From NCBI GenBank assembly GCA_002436065.1, contig DIXP01000038.1, positions 7,343 to 71,342 on the forward strand: a stretch of DNA of 64,000 nucleotides. The letters run 5' to 3'. This DNA comes from Chloroflexi bacterium UBA6077. GTDB lineage: Bacteria > Chloroflexota > UBA6077. Under the pieces are notes generated by a model. The model was not told the DNA's origin and made no database searches. It saw only the letters and a program-made list of their open reading frames with translations. Shown one piece after another: positions 27,693 to 36,933 of this stretch. Positions within the stretch are counted from its first letter, which is position 1, and every line of letters begins with the position of its first letter. Both the position numbers and the translations under genes were made by a program.

Positions 27693-28532
27693 ATGCCTGG
27701 ATTCAGCCGAACATGGTGGGGGCAGCGGTTCATCGAAGCCCTCGAACAGTTCACCAACTCGGCCCGCCTCGGTCGGGGACGGTCCTACGCGAGGGGGGGA
27801 AGGATCCTCCGCTACCAGATCGAGGGTGGCGTGGTGAGCGCGACGGTGCGTGGATCGGTGAATCCCTACTTTGGCGTTTACGAGGAGCCTATCTACAACA
27901 CGACGGTTGCGCTAAAGCCGATCTCGCGGGCCAACTGGACCAAGGTGATCGCCGAACTCTCGGGCAGGGCCGCACCGGTGGCGAAGCTGCTGCTGAACGA
28001 AATGCCCAACGACATCGACGACACGTTCGGCCGCCTGGGGCTCCATCTGCTGCCAGGGGGCCAGCGCGATTTCACCACCGAGTGTTCCTGCCCGGACTGG
28101 TCCAACCCGTGCAAGCACGTCGCCGGAGTCTGCTACCTGCTGGCGTCGGCGCTGGACCGGGACCCCTTCCTGCTGTTCGAGCTGCGCGGACTCGCCCGGG
28201 ACCAACTCCGAGAGGAGCTGGCGAAATCCTCCCTGGGGCAGCTGCTCGCGTCCGAATTCGATCCACAGGAAGTTGAAGTGCAGCCCGCGCAGTCATACTA
28301 TGCCCGACCGGTGGCCGAGCCGGTCCCCGCAACGGTGAGCCACAAGGAGTTCTGGACCGGAGCCCGACGACTACCTCCGGCGGTCGAAGCCTCGCCGGCT
28401 CCCAGTGTCCCAGCCCTCCTGATCAGGAAGCAGGGCGACTATCCCCCCTTCTGGCCGAAGGATCAGTCGTTCATCGCGGTCATGGAAGAGCTCTACGCGC
28501 GGGTCCGCACCAAGAGCCAGCAGATGAAGTGA
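27693..28532 (+). CDS. SWIM zinc-finger protein, partner of the SNF2 helicase
   Basis: This 279-residue protein has a SWIM zinc finger with the full CxCx(n)CxH pattern at about residues 131-142 (CSCPDWSNPCKH). The N-terminal WWGQRFIEALEQF segment is typical of SWIM proteins paired with SNF2 helicases. SWIM fingers bind DNA or proteins. The pair is common in bacteria, but its role in DNA repair, chromatin-like remodelling or defence is not settled. The ATG at 27693 directly follows the helicase stop. Confidence 0.85.
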   Translation: MPGFSRTWWGQRFIEALEQFTNSARLGRGRSYARGGRILRYQIEGGVVSATVRGSVNPYFGVYEEPIYNTTVALKPISRANWTKVIAELSGRAAPVAKLLLNEMPNDIDDTFGRLGLHLLPGGQRDFTTECSCPDWSNPCKHVAGVCYLLASALDRDPFLLFELRGLARDQLREELAKSSLGQLLASEFDPQEVEVQPAQSYYARPVAEPVPATVSHKEFWTGARRLPPAVEASPAPSVPALLIRKQGDYPPFWPKDQSFIAVMEELYARVRTKSQQMK

Positions 28533-28594
28533 GCGTGCCCTACAGTATCGAGGGCGACGCTGCTGTGCCCTACCAATAGAACGCCCGGTTCAAG

Positions 28595-28698
28595 GTACGT
28601 AGATCAGGTTCTCACTGGTCTTGCAGCGCCTCTCGTAGTCCTTGCTGAGCCCGCGGCTCTGACCGAGCCACGACAGCGTGGCTCCACCACCCACCGTC
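28595..28698 (-). pseudogene. C-terminal scrap of an IS5-type transposase
   Basis: On the minus strand this stretch reads RWVVE, then in a shifted frame TLSWLGQSRGLSKDYE, continuing RRCKTSENLIYV. This matches the usual C-terminus of IS5-family transposases (VVERT-WLGR-RRLSKDYE-TSE-IYVA). It lacks the rest of the gene and carries a frameshift. It is the only recognisable content in the 340-base gap between the SWIM gene and the adaptor gene. Confidence 0.6.
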
Positions 28699-28997
28699 TA
28701 GAGAGCACTCCCCCGATAAATCGGTGGGATAGGGCTGTCTGGTCATGCCCACAGGCGAGACACGCCAGGGACCTACCCAGTTTCAGATCGCTTCTAGATT
28801 GGCTATCCCCAGGTTACGACACCGTAACCACCCTGCAATCCCGCCATAATCTCCTGACGTGATACTCCCGCTTGGAAGCACCACAACCATGCAGGGAGGG
28901 AAGCTCACCATTGCTAAGAATCTTCGAGAGCCTGCTATGTAGACTGACATCGGCAGCCGGAGCAATTCGGCTGAGCTGGAGGTCTGGCCGAAGATCA

Positions 28998-31091
28998 ATG
29001 GAACCAGAGTGGTACACGGGTACCGACGAGATACTGATACCGGAGCCGCGTGCCTTCCCCCGGTGGCTGGCGATCGCCACGGCGGTCGGCATCGTGGCCG
29101 TCGGCGGGGGCATGGTGCTCTGGAGAACCGTCCAGGGCTCGACACCGGCTCAACAGTACGTGACGGCACCTGTGCAGCGAACGGAGCTCGCGGATACGAT
29201 CGCCGCTACGGGCCCCGTTGCCGCTGCCAGGGCCGTTCCCCTGAACTTCAAGAACTCTGGAAGGGTGGCCGAAATCAACGTCAAGGTCGGCGACACCGCG
29301 GAAGCCGGCCAGATCCTGGCCAGGCTCGACCCCACCGACTTCCAGGCCCAGCTTCGCCAGGCACAAGCCAACCTGGCCGCAGTCGAGGCGAAGCTGGAGG
29401 GCATGCTGGCAGGGCCACGGGAGGAGCAGACCGCGCAGCTCCAGGCCAATCTCGACACCGCCAACCAGCGGCTCGCAGCCATGCAGCGAGGCCCTCGAAA
29501 AGAAACCGTCGCCCAGGCCGAGGCGAGCCTCAAGAGCACCCAGGCGAAGCTGGATCAGATCAAGGCCGGTTCCAGCAACGCCGATGTGGCCGCTGCCCAA
29601 ACGGCCGTGGACCAGGCCGCTGCCAACGGCGCCTCCGCCCAGGCGAAACTAGATCAGGTCAAGGCAGGCCCGACTCAGGCCGACCTAGCCGCTGCGCAGG
29701 GGGCCGCGGACTCGGCCGAGGCAGCCCTGAAGAGCGCCCAGGCGAAGTTGGACCAGCTCAAAGCAGGGCCTACTTCCTCCGACATCGCCACGGCCCAGGC
29801 GGCCGTGACCCAGGCGAAGCAGGCTCTCATCACCGCCGAGGACAAGTACGAGACGGCCAAGGGGGTCGACTCCAACGGGAACAGCACCCTCGCCGCCTCC
29901 GGCTTCTCCAGCGTCTCCGCCGCTCAGCAGAACTACAACGCCGCCAAGGCCAGCTACGACGCGGCCGTCCAGAAGCTGGACCAGCTGCAGGCCGGCGCCC
30001 TGCCTGCCGATGCCCAGGCTGCCCAGAGCGCGGTCGACTCCGCCCAGGCCAACTACGCGGCGGCCGTGGCAAAGCTGAATGACCTGAAGAAGGGTCCTCA
30101 GCCGGCCGATGTGACCCCGGCCCAGAGCGCCCTCGACTCCGCCAAGGCGGGCCTCGCCAGTGCGGAGGCGCGGCTAGCCCAGATCAAGGCTGGTCCGACC
30201 CAGCAGGAGCTCGACCAGGCGCAAGCAGCAGTAGACACGGCCCAGGCGCAGCTCACGCTGGCGCAGAACCCCCACACGGCAGAGGACATCGAGCAGGCCA
30301 GGAGCAGCGTGTGGGCGGCGGAGCAGGCCCTCAAGCTGGGCCAGCAGCCCTACAGCAAGCAGGATATCGACAGCGCGAGAGCGCAGGTGGCGGCACAGCA
30401 GGCGCTGGTCGACCTGGCACAGGCGAACCTGGACGCTGCCACCCTCACCGCGCCGTCCGCAGGCGTGGTGACCGCCCTGAACGGGGCCGTGGGGCAGTGG
30501 CTCGCCGGCGGCTCGACCAGTGGTGCAGCCGCCAGCGCGGCCAGCGGTGCGAACACCTCCTCCACCAACAGCGCGACCACCTTCATCAGCTTGACGGACC
30601 TCAGCAACCTGCAGATACAGGCGCAGGTGAACGAAGCGGACGTTGGCCGCCTGCAACCCGGACAGCCCGTGACCTTCACGGTGGATGCGTTCCCCGGCCA
30701 GAGCTTCAAGGGCACCGTCGCCGCCGTGCAGCCGTTGGGGTCGGCGACGCAGAACGTGGTGAGCTATCCGGTGCTGATCTCCATCGAGCCGACGGAGGCC
30801 AGGCTGCTGCCGGGGATGACGGCCAACGTCACCATTACGGTGGACAAGCGGCCGGAGGTGCTGGTAGTTCCGGCCGCGGCGATCTCCTTTGCCCAAGCCC
30901 AAGCCGCTTCCGGCAGCCAATCCGGACCCGCTGCCACGACGAACGGCGGGCGGTCGGTGCTGCTGGTGGACGGCGAGGGTAGGGCCACCGTCCGGCCCAT
31001 CCAGACCGGCTCGAGTAACGGGCAGTACACGGAGGTCGTGTCGGGTTTGGAGGCCGGACAGCTGGTGGCAGTGGGGGTACGAGGGAATTGA
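28998..31091 (+). CDS. HlyD/MacA-type efflux adaptor with very long repeated coiled coil
   Basis: This protein of about 697 residues has one N-terminal membrane helix (LAIATAVGIVAVGGGMVLW) and a biotinyl/lipoyl half-motif. A very long alpha-hairpin region follows, built of about eight to nine repeats of roughly 35 residues with the core pattern AKLDQ-KAGPT-D-AAAQ. The second lipoyl half (LTAPSAGVVTALNG) and a beta-barrel domain complete it. It should couple the ABC transporter encoded next to an outer structure or the cell wall. It is much longer than MacA (about 370 residues). I choose the ATG at 28998, though its Shine-Dalgarno is poor. Confidence 0.82.
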   Translation: MEPEWYTGTDEILIPEPRAFPRWLAIATAVGIVAVGGGMVLWRTVQGSTPAQQYVTAPVQRTELADTIAATGPVAAARAVPLNFKNSGRVAEINVKVGDTAEAGQILARLDPTDFQAQLRQAQANLAAVEAKLEGMLAGPREEQTAQLQANLDTANQRLAAMQRGPRKETVAQAEASLKSTQAKLDQIKAGSSNADVAAAQTAVDQAAANGASAQAKLDQVKAGPTQADLAAAQGAADSAEAALKSAQAKLDQLKAGPTSSDIATAQAAVTQAKQALITAEDKYETAKGVDSNGNSTLAASGFSSVSAAQQNYNAAKASYDAAVQKLDQLQAGALPADAQAAQSAVDSAQANYAAAVAKLNDLKKGPQPADVTPAQSALDSAKAGLASAEARLAQIKAGPTQQELDQAQAAVDTAQAQLTLAQNPHTAEDIEQARSSVWAAEQALKLGQQPYSKQDIDSARAQVAAQQALVDLAQANLDAATLTAPSAGVVTALNGAVGQWLAGGSTSGAAASAASGANTSSTNSATTFISLTDLSNLQIQAQVNEADVGRLQPGQPVTFTVDAFPGQSFKGTVAAVQPLGSATQNVVSYPVLISIEPTEARLLPGMTANVTITVDKRPEVLVVPAAAISFAQAQAASGSQSGPAATTNGGRSVLLVDGEGRATVRPIQTGSSNGQYTEVVSGLEAGQLVAVGVRGN

Positions 31092-31159
31092 GGCGAGAGG
31101 TACGGACCCCGGAAGTATCACATTACTCTCTGCGCCTTACCTAGAAAGAAGGAGACATT

Positions 31160-31915
31160 ATGACCGAGGGAAAAGATCATCCCGTCATCCGGGTTGAGGA
31201 ACTAACCAAGGAATACGTTATGGGAACGAACACAGTCCATGCCCTGCGCGGCGTCGCCCTGACCGTGACGCGGGGCGAGCTGGTGGCCATCATGGGACCC
31301 TCCGGCTCGGGCAAGTCTACCTTTCTGAATCTGCTGGGCTGCCTGGACCGGCCGACGGCCGGCCGGTACTGGTTGGACGGCATCGCCGTCGACCGGCTGA
31401 CCGCCGGCCAGCTGGCTATCGTCCGCAATCGCAAGATCGGCTTCGTCTTCCAGGGGTTCAATCTGCTGCCGCGGGCGACCGCGTTGGAGAACGTGACACT
31501 GCCGCTGCTGTATGCCGGAATGGTAGGTGCCCCCGCCAACCAGCGTGGCCTGCAGGCCCTGGCCGCCGTCGGCCTGGCGGAGCGCTCCGAACACCGACCG
31601 AGTGAGATGTCCGGCGGCCAGCAGCAGAGGGTGGCCATCGCCCGCGGCCTGGTGACAGGGCCTTCGCTCCTGCTGGCGGACGAGCCCACGGGCAACCTGG
31701 ACACCCGCACCAGCATCGAGGTGATGGCCATCTTCCAGCAGCTGCACGACGAGGGGATCACCATCGTGCTGGTGACCCACGAGCCGGACATCGCGGCTTA
31801 CTGTGACCGCGTGATCAGCTTTCAGGACGGATCGGTGGTCCAGGACGCCGCCTGCCCAACTCCAAAGAGGGCAGAAGCGCTACTATCGACCCTGGTACCG
31901 GAGGGGGTAGCATGA
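31160..31915 (+). CDS. MacB/LolD-type ABC transporter ATP-binding protein
   Basis: This 251-residue ATPase of the macrolide/lipoprotein export class energises the two permeases that follow. Walker A (GPSGSGKS), the Q-loop, the signature MSGGQQQRVAIARG, Walker B (LLLADEPTGN) and the switch histidine in VTHEPD are all present. GGAG precedes the ATG. Its stop overlaps the next gene by four bases. Confidence 0.92.
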   Translation: MTEGKDHPVIRVEELTKEYVMGTNTVHALRGVALTVTRGELVAIMGPSGSGKSTFLNLLGCLDRPTAGRYWLDGIAVDRLTAGQLAIVRNRKIGFVFQGFNLLPRATALENVTLPLLYAGMVGAPANQRGLQALAAVGLAERSEHRPSEMSGGQQQRVAIARGLVTGPSLLLADEPTGNLDTRTSIEVMAIFQQLHDEGITIVLVTHEPDIAAYCDRVISFQDGSVVQDAACPTPKRAEALLSTLVPEGVA

Positions 31916-33363
31916 ACTCGCAACCCAACATGTCATCCGAACACAAGATCCTACCGCCCCTCCCGCTCCGCGGGGCCACTCCCTTCAGTCAGACGATGGC
32001 GCTGGCAGCGCGATCCGCCTTCGCCTCCCTCGGCGTCCACAAGCTGCGGGCCGCGCTCACCATCGTAGGCATCGTGGTCGGCATCGCCGGCGTCTTCACG
32101 ATCGTCAATCTGGCCTCGCTCGCCAGGGCGGAGAACGTTCGCGGGATCGGCGGGCTGGGGGCGAACGTCATCGAAGTGATGGGCTTCGCGGTGCCGGCCA
32201 CCGCACCTCCAACCACCGGCGGTGGCCCGGTCAAGATCCTCGTCAGTGGCGCCCCGTCACTGACGATCGCCGACGTGCAGGCCCTGCAGAAGCTGCCGCA
32301 CGTCATCGGCGTCACGCCGCAAACCGGCAACCAGCTCCAGGTCCAGACCGAGGGACGCAACTGGAATACGATGGTGGGCGGTGCCTATCCCGACATCCAG
32401 ATCACGCAAGGCTACAAGGTTCAGGAGGGTGGCTTCTTTACCCAGGAGGACGTAACCTCGGCGAACACAGTGGTGGTGCTGGGTCAGATCGTTGCCAAAG
32501 AGCTGTTCCCGAACGGAAACGCCGTGGGGCAGCAGGTGCGAATCGGCAACGTGGATTTCTCGGTCGTGGGCGTCCTGAAGCCGCTCGGCGGCACACGGCA
32601 AGTTGAAGGCGCTGGCGGCGAGCGGAGCATGGACGACGTGGCGATAGTCCCGGTCAGCACCTTCTCGCAGCGGCTCATGGGCTCCGGCCAGGTGCGAATG
32701 GGCACGGGTGGTCCGCCTCCACTGAAGTCCCTTCCGCCGGATGCCACGGTCATCCAGCCGCAGGGCAGCGGCGACAAGGCGCTAGCGCGAACGAACTTCC
32801 CGAACGTGCAGGTGGCCGTGGACGACCCCGCGAACGTCAAGTCCGTCGAGGCGGCCATCGGCCAGACGCTCAGACAAACTCACGGGATCAAGCCCGGGAG
32901 CGACGACGATTTCACGGTGGGCGGATTCCTCAAGGGTATCGACGTCGCCCAGCAGGGTGCCACGACCATACTGTGGGTCATGGGCACTATCGCCGCCGTC
33001 GCCCTGCTCATCGGAGGATTCGGAGTAGCCAACGTGATGCTGGCCTCGGTGGCCGAACGCAGGGTCGAGATCGGCGTTCGTCTGGCCGTGGGCGCCGGAG
33101 TCCACGACATCTTCTGGCAGTTCCTGCTGGAGGCGCTCACCCTATCGGTAATCGGCGGCATACTCGGGGTTCTCGGTGGGGCAGCCCTGTCCATGGCGCT
33201 ACCGTCGCTCTCTCCGCAGTTCGCGCGCCTGCAAGCTGCGCCATCCTGGCCGCAGGTTGCCGCGGCTCTCGTCGCCGCGATCGCCATCGGACTGGCGTTC
33301 GGCGCCTATCCGGCACGGCGCGCGGCCCAAACCGATCCGATTCGAGCCTTGCGTCGGGGTTGA
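31912..33363 (+). CDS. MacB-type ABC transporter permease (first)
   Basis: This 483-residue permease has an N-terminal helix, a MacB periplasmic core domain of about 240 residues, and a C-terminal FtsX domain with three helices (IAAVALLIGGFGVANVMLASV, then ERRVEIGVRLAVGA). It is the membrane subunit of an export-type ABC system. It is translationally coupled to the ATPase. A second permease of the same type follows after two bases, so the transporter may be a heterodimer. Confidence 0.9.
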   Translation: MNSQPNMSSEHKILPPLPLRGATPFSQTMALAARSAFASLGVHKLRAALTIVGIVVGIAGVFTIVNLASLARAENVRGIGGLGANVIEVMGFAVPATAPPTTGGGPVKILVSGAPSLTIADVQALQKLPHVIGVTPQTGNQLQVQTEGRNWNTMVGGAYPDIQITQGYKVQEGGFFTQEDVTSANTVVVLGQIVAKELFPNGNAVGQQVRIGNVDFSVVGVLKPLGGTRQVEGAGGERSMDDVAIVPVSTFSQRLMGSGQVRMGTGGPPPLKSLPPDATVIQPQGSGDKALARTNFPNVQVAVDDPANVKSVEAAIGQTLRQTHGIKPGSDDDFTVGGFLKGIDVAQQGATTILWVMGTIAAVALLIGGFGVANVMLASVAERRVEIGVRLAVGAGVHDIFWQFLLEALTLSVIGGILGVLGGAALSMALPSLSPQFARLQAAPSWPQVAAALVAAIAIGLAFGAYPARRAAQTDPIRALRRG

Positions 33364-33365
33364 TC

Positions 33366-34691
33366 ATGTCGACCAGCGAGACCATCCGACCCAGCACTCA
33401 GAACTCAGAACCCAGGACTCGGTTGCGTCTCGCCCCGCTGCCGTTCAGCGGGAGGCCATCCAGGCTGGCAGCCATCGCCCACAGCGCCCGCTCGGCAATA
33501 GCCGCGCTGGCGGCCCATCGGGGGCGCTCGTTCATGACGATGTTCGGCATCGTCGTGGGCACCTGCGGCGTGCTGGTCATCAACGCCCTGGGGCAAGCTC
33601 AAAACGCGGCTCTGGCCGAGCAGCTGGCCCAGCTCGGCACGAACGTGATCTCGATCACCCCCGGAATCGCCTTCCCCAAGGGCGTTTCCGGGGGGGCCGG
33701 TAGCAGGCCCACGCTCACCAACCGCGACGTCCAGGCCCTGCAGCAGCAGGTTCCCTATCTGCGGGCCCTCACCCCGATGGTGAACGGCAACGAGACGCTG
33801 GCCTTCGGCGGACAGACCGTGGGGGCATCGATCATCGGGGCGTATCCCGATATCGAGACCGTGCAATCTTATTCTGTGCGCACGGGCGAGTTCTTCACCG
33901 CCGCCGACGAGGCTTCCCATCTGCCCGTCGCCGTGATCGGCCAGACGGTGGTCGATCGGCTCTTCAAGGGCAGCAACCCTATAGGAGCGGAGATAAGGAT
34001 CCGCGGCGTCAACTTTCGCGTGGTCGGCGTTCTGCAGGTAAGGGGACATCGGGGCCAGGCAGACCTCGACGACGTCGCCATCATTCCCTTTTCCACGGCT
34101 CAGCAGCGGCTGTACGGCTCGAAGCTGGACACCATCCTCATCCAGGCGTCGCGCACCGAACAGCTTCCGGCGGTTATGGCCGCGGCCACGGCGACGCTGG
34201 ACCAGACCCACCGCATCGCGGCCGGCGGCCACCGCGATTTCGACGTTCGGAACTTCCAGCAGGTCATCGATGCCGCCAAGCAGCAAGCGGATCTGTTGAC
34301 CCGAACCCTGAGCATAGTGGCGGGCGTGGCGCTGGCGATCGGTGGGTTCGGCCTGATGAACATCATGCTGCTATCGGTGACGGAGCGGACCGCCGAGATC
34401 GGCCTTAGGCTGGCTGTTGGCGCGCGGCCGGTGGACGTTCTGCTACAGCTCCTCGTAGAGGCGCTGACTATAACCGTCGTCGCCGGGCTGATCGGGCTGG
34501 GGCTGGGCTTCGCCCTTCCAGTAGTGTTGCGTCTACCGGTGCAGTTCCTGGCGGAACATCCGGCCATACCGAGCGCCGCGGCAGGCATCGCGGCCTTCGC
34601 CATGGTCGTGGTCACGGGCGTAGTGTTCGGCTTCTTTCCCGCCCTCCGTGCGGCCCGCCTGGATCCCGTCGTCGCGCTGCGATCCGAATGA
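33366..34691 (+). CDS. MacB-type ABC transporter permease (second)
   Basis: This 441-residue paralogue of the preceding permease has the same layout: an N-terminal helix (MTMFGIVVGTCGVLVINAL), an extracytoplasmic core, and an FtsX domain with SVTERTAEIGLRLAVGARPV and a C-terminal helix pair. The ATG lies two bases after the preceding stop. One ATPase with two different permeases suggests an asymmetric complex. The likely cargo is a peptide, lipoprotein or amphipathic toxin, which cannot be told here. Confidence 0.9.
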   Translation: MSTSETIRPSTQNSEPRTRLRLAPLPFSGRPSRLAAIAHSARSAIAALAAHRGRSFMTMFGIVVGTCGVLVINALGQAQNAALAEQLAQLGTNVISITPGIAFPKGVSGGAGSRPTLTNRDVQALQQQVPYLRALTPMVNGNETLAFGGQTVGASIIGAYPDIETVQSYSVRTGEFFTAADEASHLPVAVIGQTVVDRLFKGSNPIGAEIRIRGVNFRVVGVLQVRGHRGQADLDDVAIIPFSTAQQRLYGSKLDTILIQASRTEQLPAVMAAATATLDQTHRIAAGGHRDFDVRNFQQVIDAAKQQADLLTRTLSIVAGVALAIGGFGLMNIMLLSVTERTAEIGLRLAVGARPVDVLLQLLVEALTITVVAGLIGLGLGFALPVVLRLPVQFLAEHPAIPSAAAGIAAFAMVVVTGVVFGFFPALRAARLDPVVALRSE

Positions 34692-34795
34692 GGTACCAAG
34701 GGGCATCGCGCCGTCTATAAGCGCCTCGGCTTCTGACCGCACCAAATTACGCCAAGGCTTCACCCGGCCCGGCGAAGTCATAATAGGAGAGCAGA

Positions 34796-35953
34796 ATGTC
34801 ATCGAGACGCGCGGTTCTGGGCGGTTCACCCGCACTGATCGGGATCATAGTACTGGTACTGGTTCTGGCGGCCGGAGGCTTTCTGGCGAGCCAGTACTCG
34901 CGTCCACTCCCGGAGGTGGTGGCCCCGGGTGCGACAAGTTTTCCTGGGGATTCTCGCTTGCCACGCGCAGGCAGGCATTTGCAGCCAGGCTCACCAGACG
35001 GGCCTCCCGAGAAACCTGTCGCACCCGTGGCCCAGCCGCGATTGGAAGCCGAGCGCGTGATCGGGACGGCCCCGACCCTTCCCTGGCCGAGCAAGGGCAG
35101 TGCGGCTGTCTACGTCGATGGCTTTGGCTTCCTGGGAACCCATGGCGACGAGGCACCGCGTCCGATCGCAAGTACTGCCAAGATAATGACGGCGCTGCTC
35201 ACCCTGGAGGATCATCCCCTCGCTTTGGGACAGCCGGGGCCGGAGGTTACGATTACCCAGCAAGACGTCGCCGACTATCTGGCGGCCGTCAAGCGGGACG
35301 AATCGGTCGTCCCCGTGAGGGCAGGCGAAAAGCTCAACGAGCTTCAGCTTCTGCAGGGGCTCATGCTGCCGTCCGGCAACAACGTAGCCCACATTCTCGG
35401 GAAGTGGGACGCGGGGTCGAAGGATGCTTTCATCGCGAAGATGAACGCCAGGGCCGCTGCGCTCGGCATGACCCACACTCACTACGACGATGCGAGCGGA
35501 TTCTCACCCAAGACCGTCTCCACTCCCTCCGATCTGCTGATCCTCGGGGCGAAAGCAATGGCCGATCCCGTCTTTCGGCAGACCGTGGCAATGGTCCAGA
35601 CGACCCTGCCCTACGTTGGGGTAGTCAAGAACGTGAACACCATGCTGGGGAAGGACGGCAACATCGGCATTAAGACCGGCTCGACCGACGAGGCAGGAGG
35701 ATGCTTCGTCTCGGCTTCGACCCAGCAGGTGGCCGGCAAGCCTATGGAGGTCTATTCCGCGGTCCTGGGCATGGACAAGCTGGACGACGCGCTGAAGGCT
35801 ACGACGGACCTGTCCAAAGCGGCGGCTGCCAGCTTCGGCCAGGCAAAAGTTATCAGCCGTGGGGACGTTGCCGCAACGCTGACGCCGGCCTGGGGAGACC
35901 CTGGATCGCCTCGATCTCCTCGGCACGTTCCGCCACCGTCGCCGCGACGCTGA
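34796..35953 (+). CDS. D-alanyl-D-alanine carboxypeptidase (S11) with disrupted C-terminus
   Basis: This 385-residue membrane-anchored penicillin-binding protein trims the last D-Ala from peptidoglycan stem peptides. The three active-site motifs are intact: SxxK at S126-K129, SGN at 193-195 and KTG at 293-295. A hydrophobic helix at about 13-32 is the N-terminal anchor. AGGAGAG precedes the ATG. The C-terminus is odd: a 35-base segment is repeated at an offset of 71 bases, which shifts the frame and ends the protein in GSPRSPRHVPPPSPRR. The other frame carries on as TPAWGDPVDVVPNQ to 36084, probably the ancestral end. The catalytic domain is unaffected. Confidence 0.85.
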   Translation: MSSRRAVLGGSPALIGIIVLVLVLAAGGFLASQYSRPLPEVVAPGATSFPGDSRLPRAGRHLQPGSPDGPPEKPVAPVAQPRLEAERVIGTAPTLPWPSKGSAAVYVDGFGFLGTHGDEAPRPIASTAKIMTALLTLEDHPLALGQPGPEVTITQQDVADYLAAVKRDESVVPVRAGEKLNELQLLQGLMLPSGNNVAHILGKWDAGSKDAFIAKMNARAAALGMTHTHYDDASGFSPKTVSTPSDLLILGAKAMADPVFRQTVAMVQTTLPYVGVVKNVNTMLGKDGNIGIKTGSTDEAGGCFVSASTQQVAGKPMEVYSAVLGMDKLDDALKATTDLSKAAAASFGQAKVISRGDVAATLTPAWGDPGSPRSPRHVPPPSPRR

Positions 35954-35972
35954 CGCCGGCTTGGGGAGACCC
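35867..35972 (+). repeat. partial tandem duplication, 71-base offset
   Basis: The 35-base segments 35867-35901 and 35938-35972 differ at only three positions (core ACGCTGACGCCGGC in both). The offset of 71 is not a multiple of three, so the duplication shifts the reading frame of the carboxypeptidase gene. Confidence 0.75.
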
Positions 35973-36199
35973 GGTCGACGTTGTTCCCAATCAGGACTAC
36001 GACCATCAAGGAGTCTACGGCCACCGGCACCGAATCCAGGCGCCCAGCCAAAGATCACCCCTGGAGGCACATGCCCATCGGTAGGCCACGCTAGCAACCG
36101 CAAACACGTTTCCTTACCCGGAAACTTGACGGGCACCCGAGCGAGCGTACCAAGGGGTGTGTCGTCTATACTTGATCGGGTAGCAGGGGTAAGCGAAGG

Positions 36200-36898
36200 A
36201 TGACCCAGCAGACTTCCATTCTGGTAATCGAAGACGATCCCGCGGTGGCTCGAGGTCTCCAGGATGGCCTGGAGCGCGAGGGGTTTGCCGTGGTCTGGAA
36301 GGACCGTGGCGGGGAGGGGATCGCCTACGCGCGGGACCGCCATCCGCAGCTGATCATCCTGGACGTGCGTCTTCCCGACGGCTCCGGCTTCGACTTCTGC
36401 CGCCAGATCCGCAGCCTTGGGCTTACCCAACCCATCCTGATGCTCACGGTCCAGCGCGACGAGATAGACAAGGTGCTGGGCCTGGAGATGGGCGCCGACG
36501 ACTACCTGACCAAACCCTACGGTCTGCGCGAGCTGTTGGCCCGGGTACGGGCCCTGCTTCGGCGCAGCTACGGGCAGCTCTCCGCGTCCGGCGCAGACGT
36601 CATCTACGCGGGGGATCTGGTCATCGACCGCGGGCGCGGCCAGGTGATGCGCGGAGCGCACGAGCTTGGGCTGACGCCAACTGAGTTCCGGCTTCTGGTC
36701 TACCTGGCTCGCAACGGTGGGCGCGTGATGACCCGTGGCCAGATCCTTGAGGCCGTGTGGGGATACGACGCCGAGATCGAGGACGAGCGATCCGTTAACG
36801 TTCACATCCGCCGGCTGCGGGAAAAGGTCGAGATCGATCCCGCTCGGCCGGCGCTGATTCTTACTGTGCCCGGCATCGGCTACCGCTTTGCCGGGTAG
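36200..36898 (+). CDS. OmpR-family response regulator
   Basis: This 232-residue regulator has a receiver domain with the phosphoacceptor D55 (LIILDVRLPD), the acidic pair ED at 11-12 and the switch lysine K105 (LTKPYGLRE). A C-terminal winged helix follows (TPTEFRLLVYLARN, then VNVHIRRLREKVE). It should be phosphorylated by the histidine kinase encoded 36 bases downstream. Targets are not visible; the flanking carboxypeptidase and efflux genes are candidates. Confidence 0.93.
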   Translation: MTQQTSILVIEDDPAVARGLQDGLEREGFAVVWKDRGGEGIAYARDRHPQLIILDVRLPDGSGFDFCRQIRSLGLTQPILMLTVQRDEIDKVLGLEMGADDYLTKPYGLRELLARVRALLRRSYGQLSASGADVIYAGDLVIDRGRGQVMRGAHELGLTPTEFRLLVYLARNGGRVMTRGQILEAVWGYDAEIEDERSVNVHIRRLREKVEIDPARPALILTVPGIGYRFAG

Positions 36899-36933
36899 CG
36901 GCTCGACCGGCACTCCCTCTCAGGAGGAGCAAC

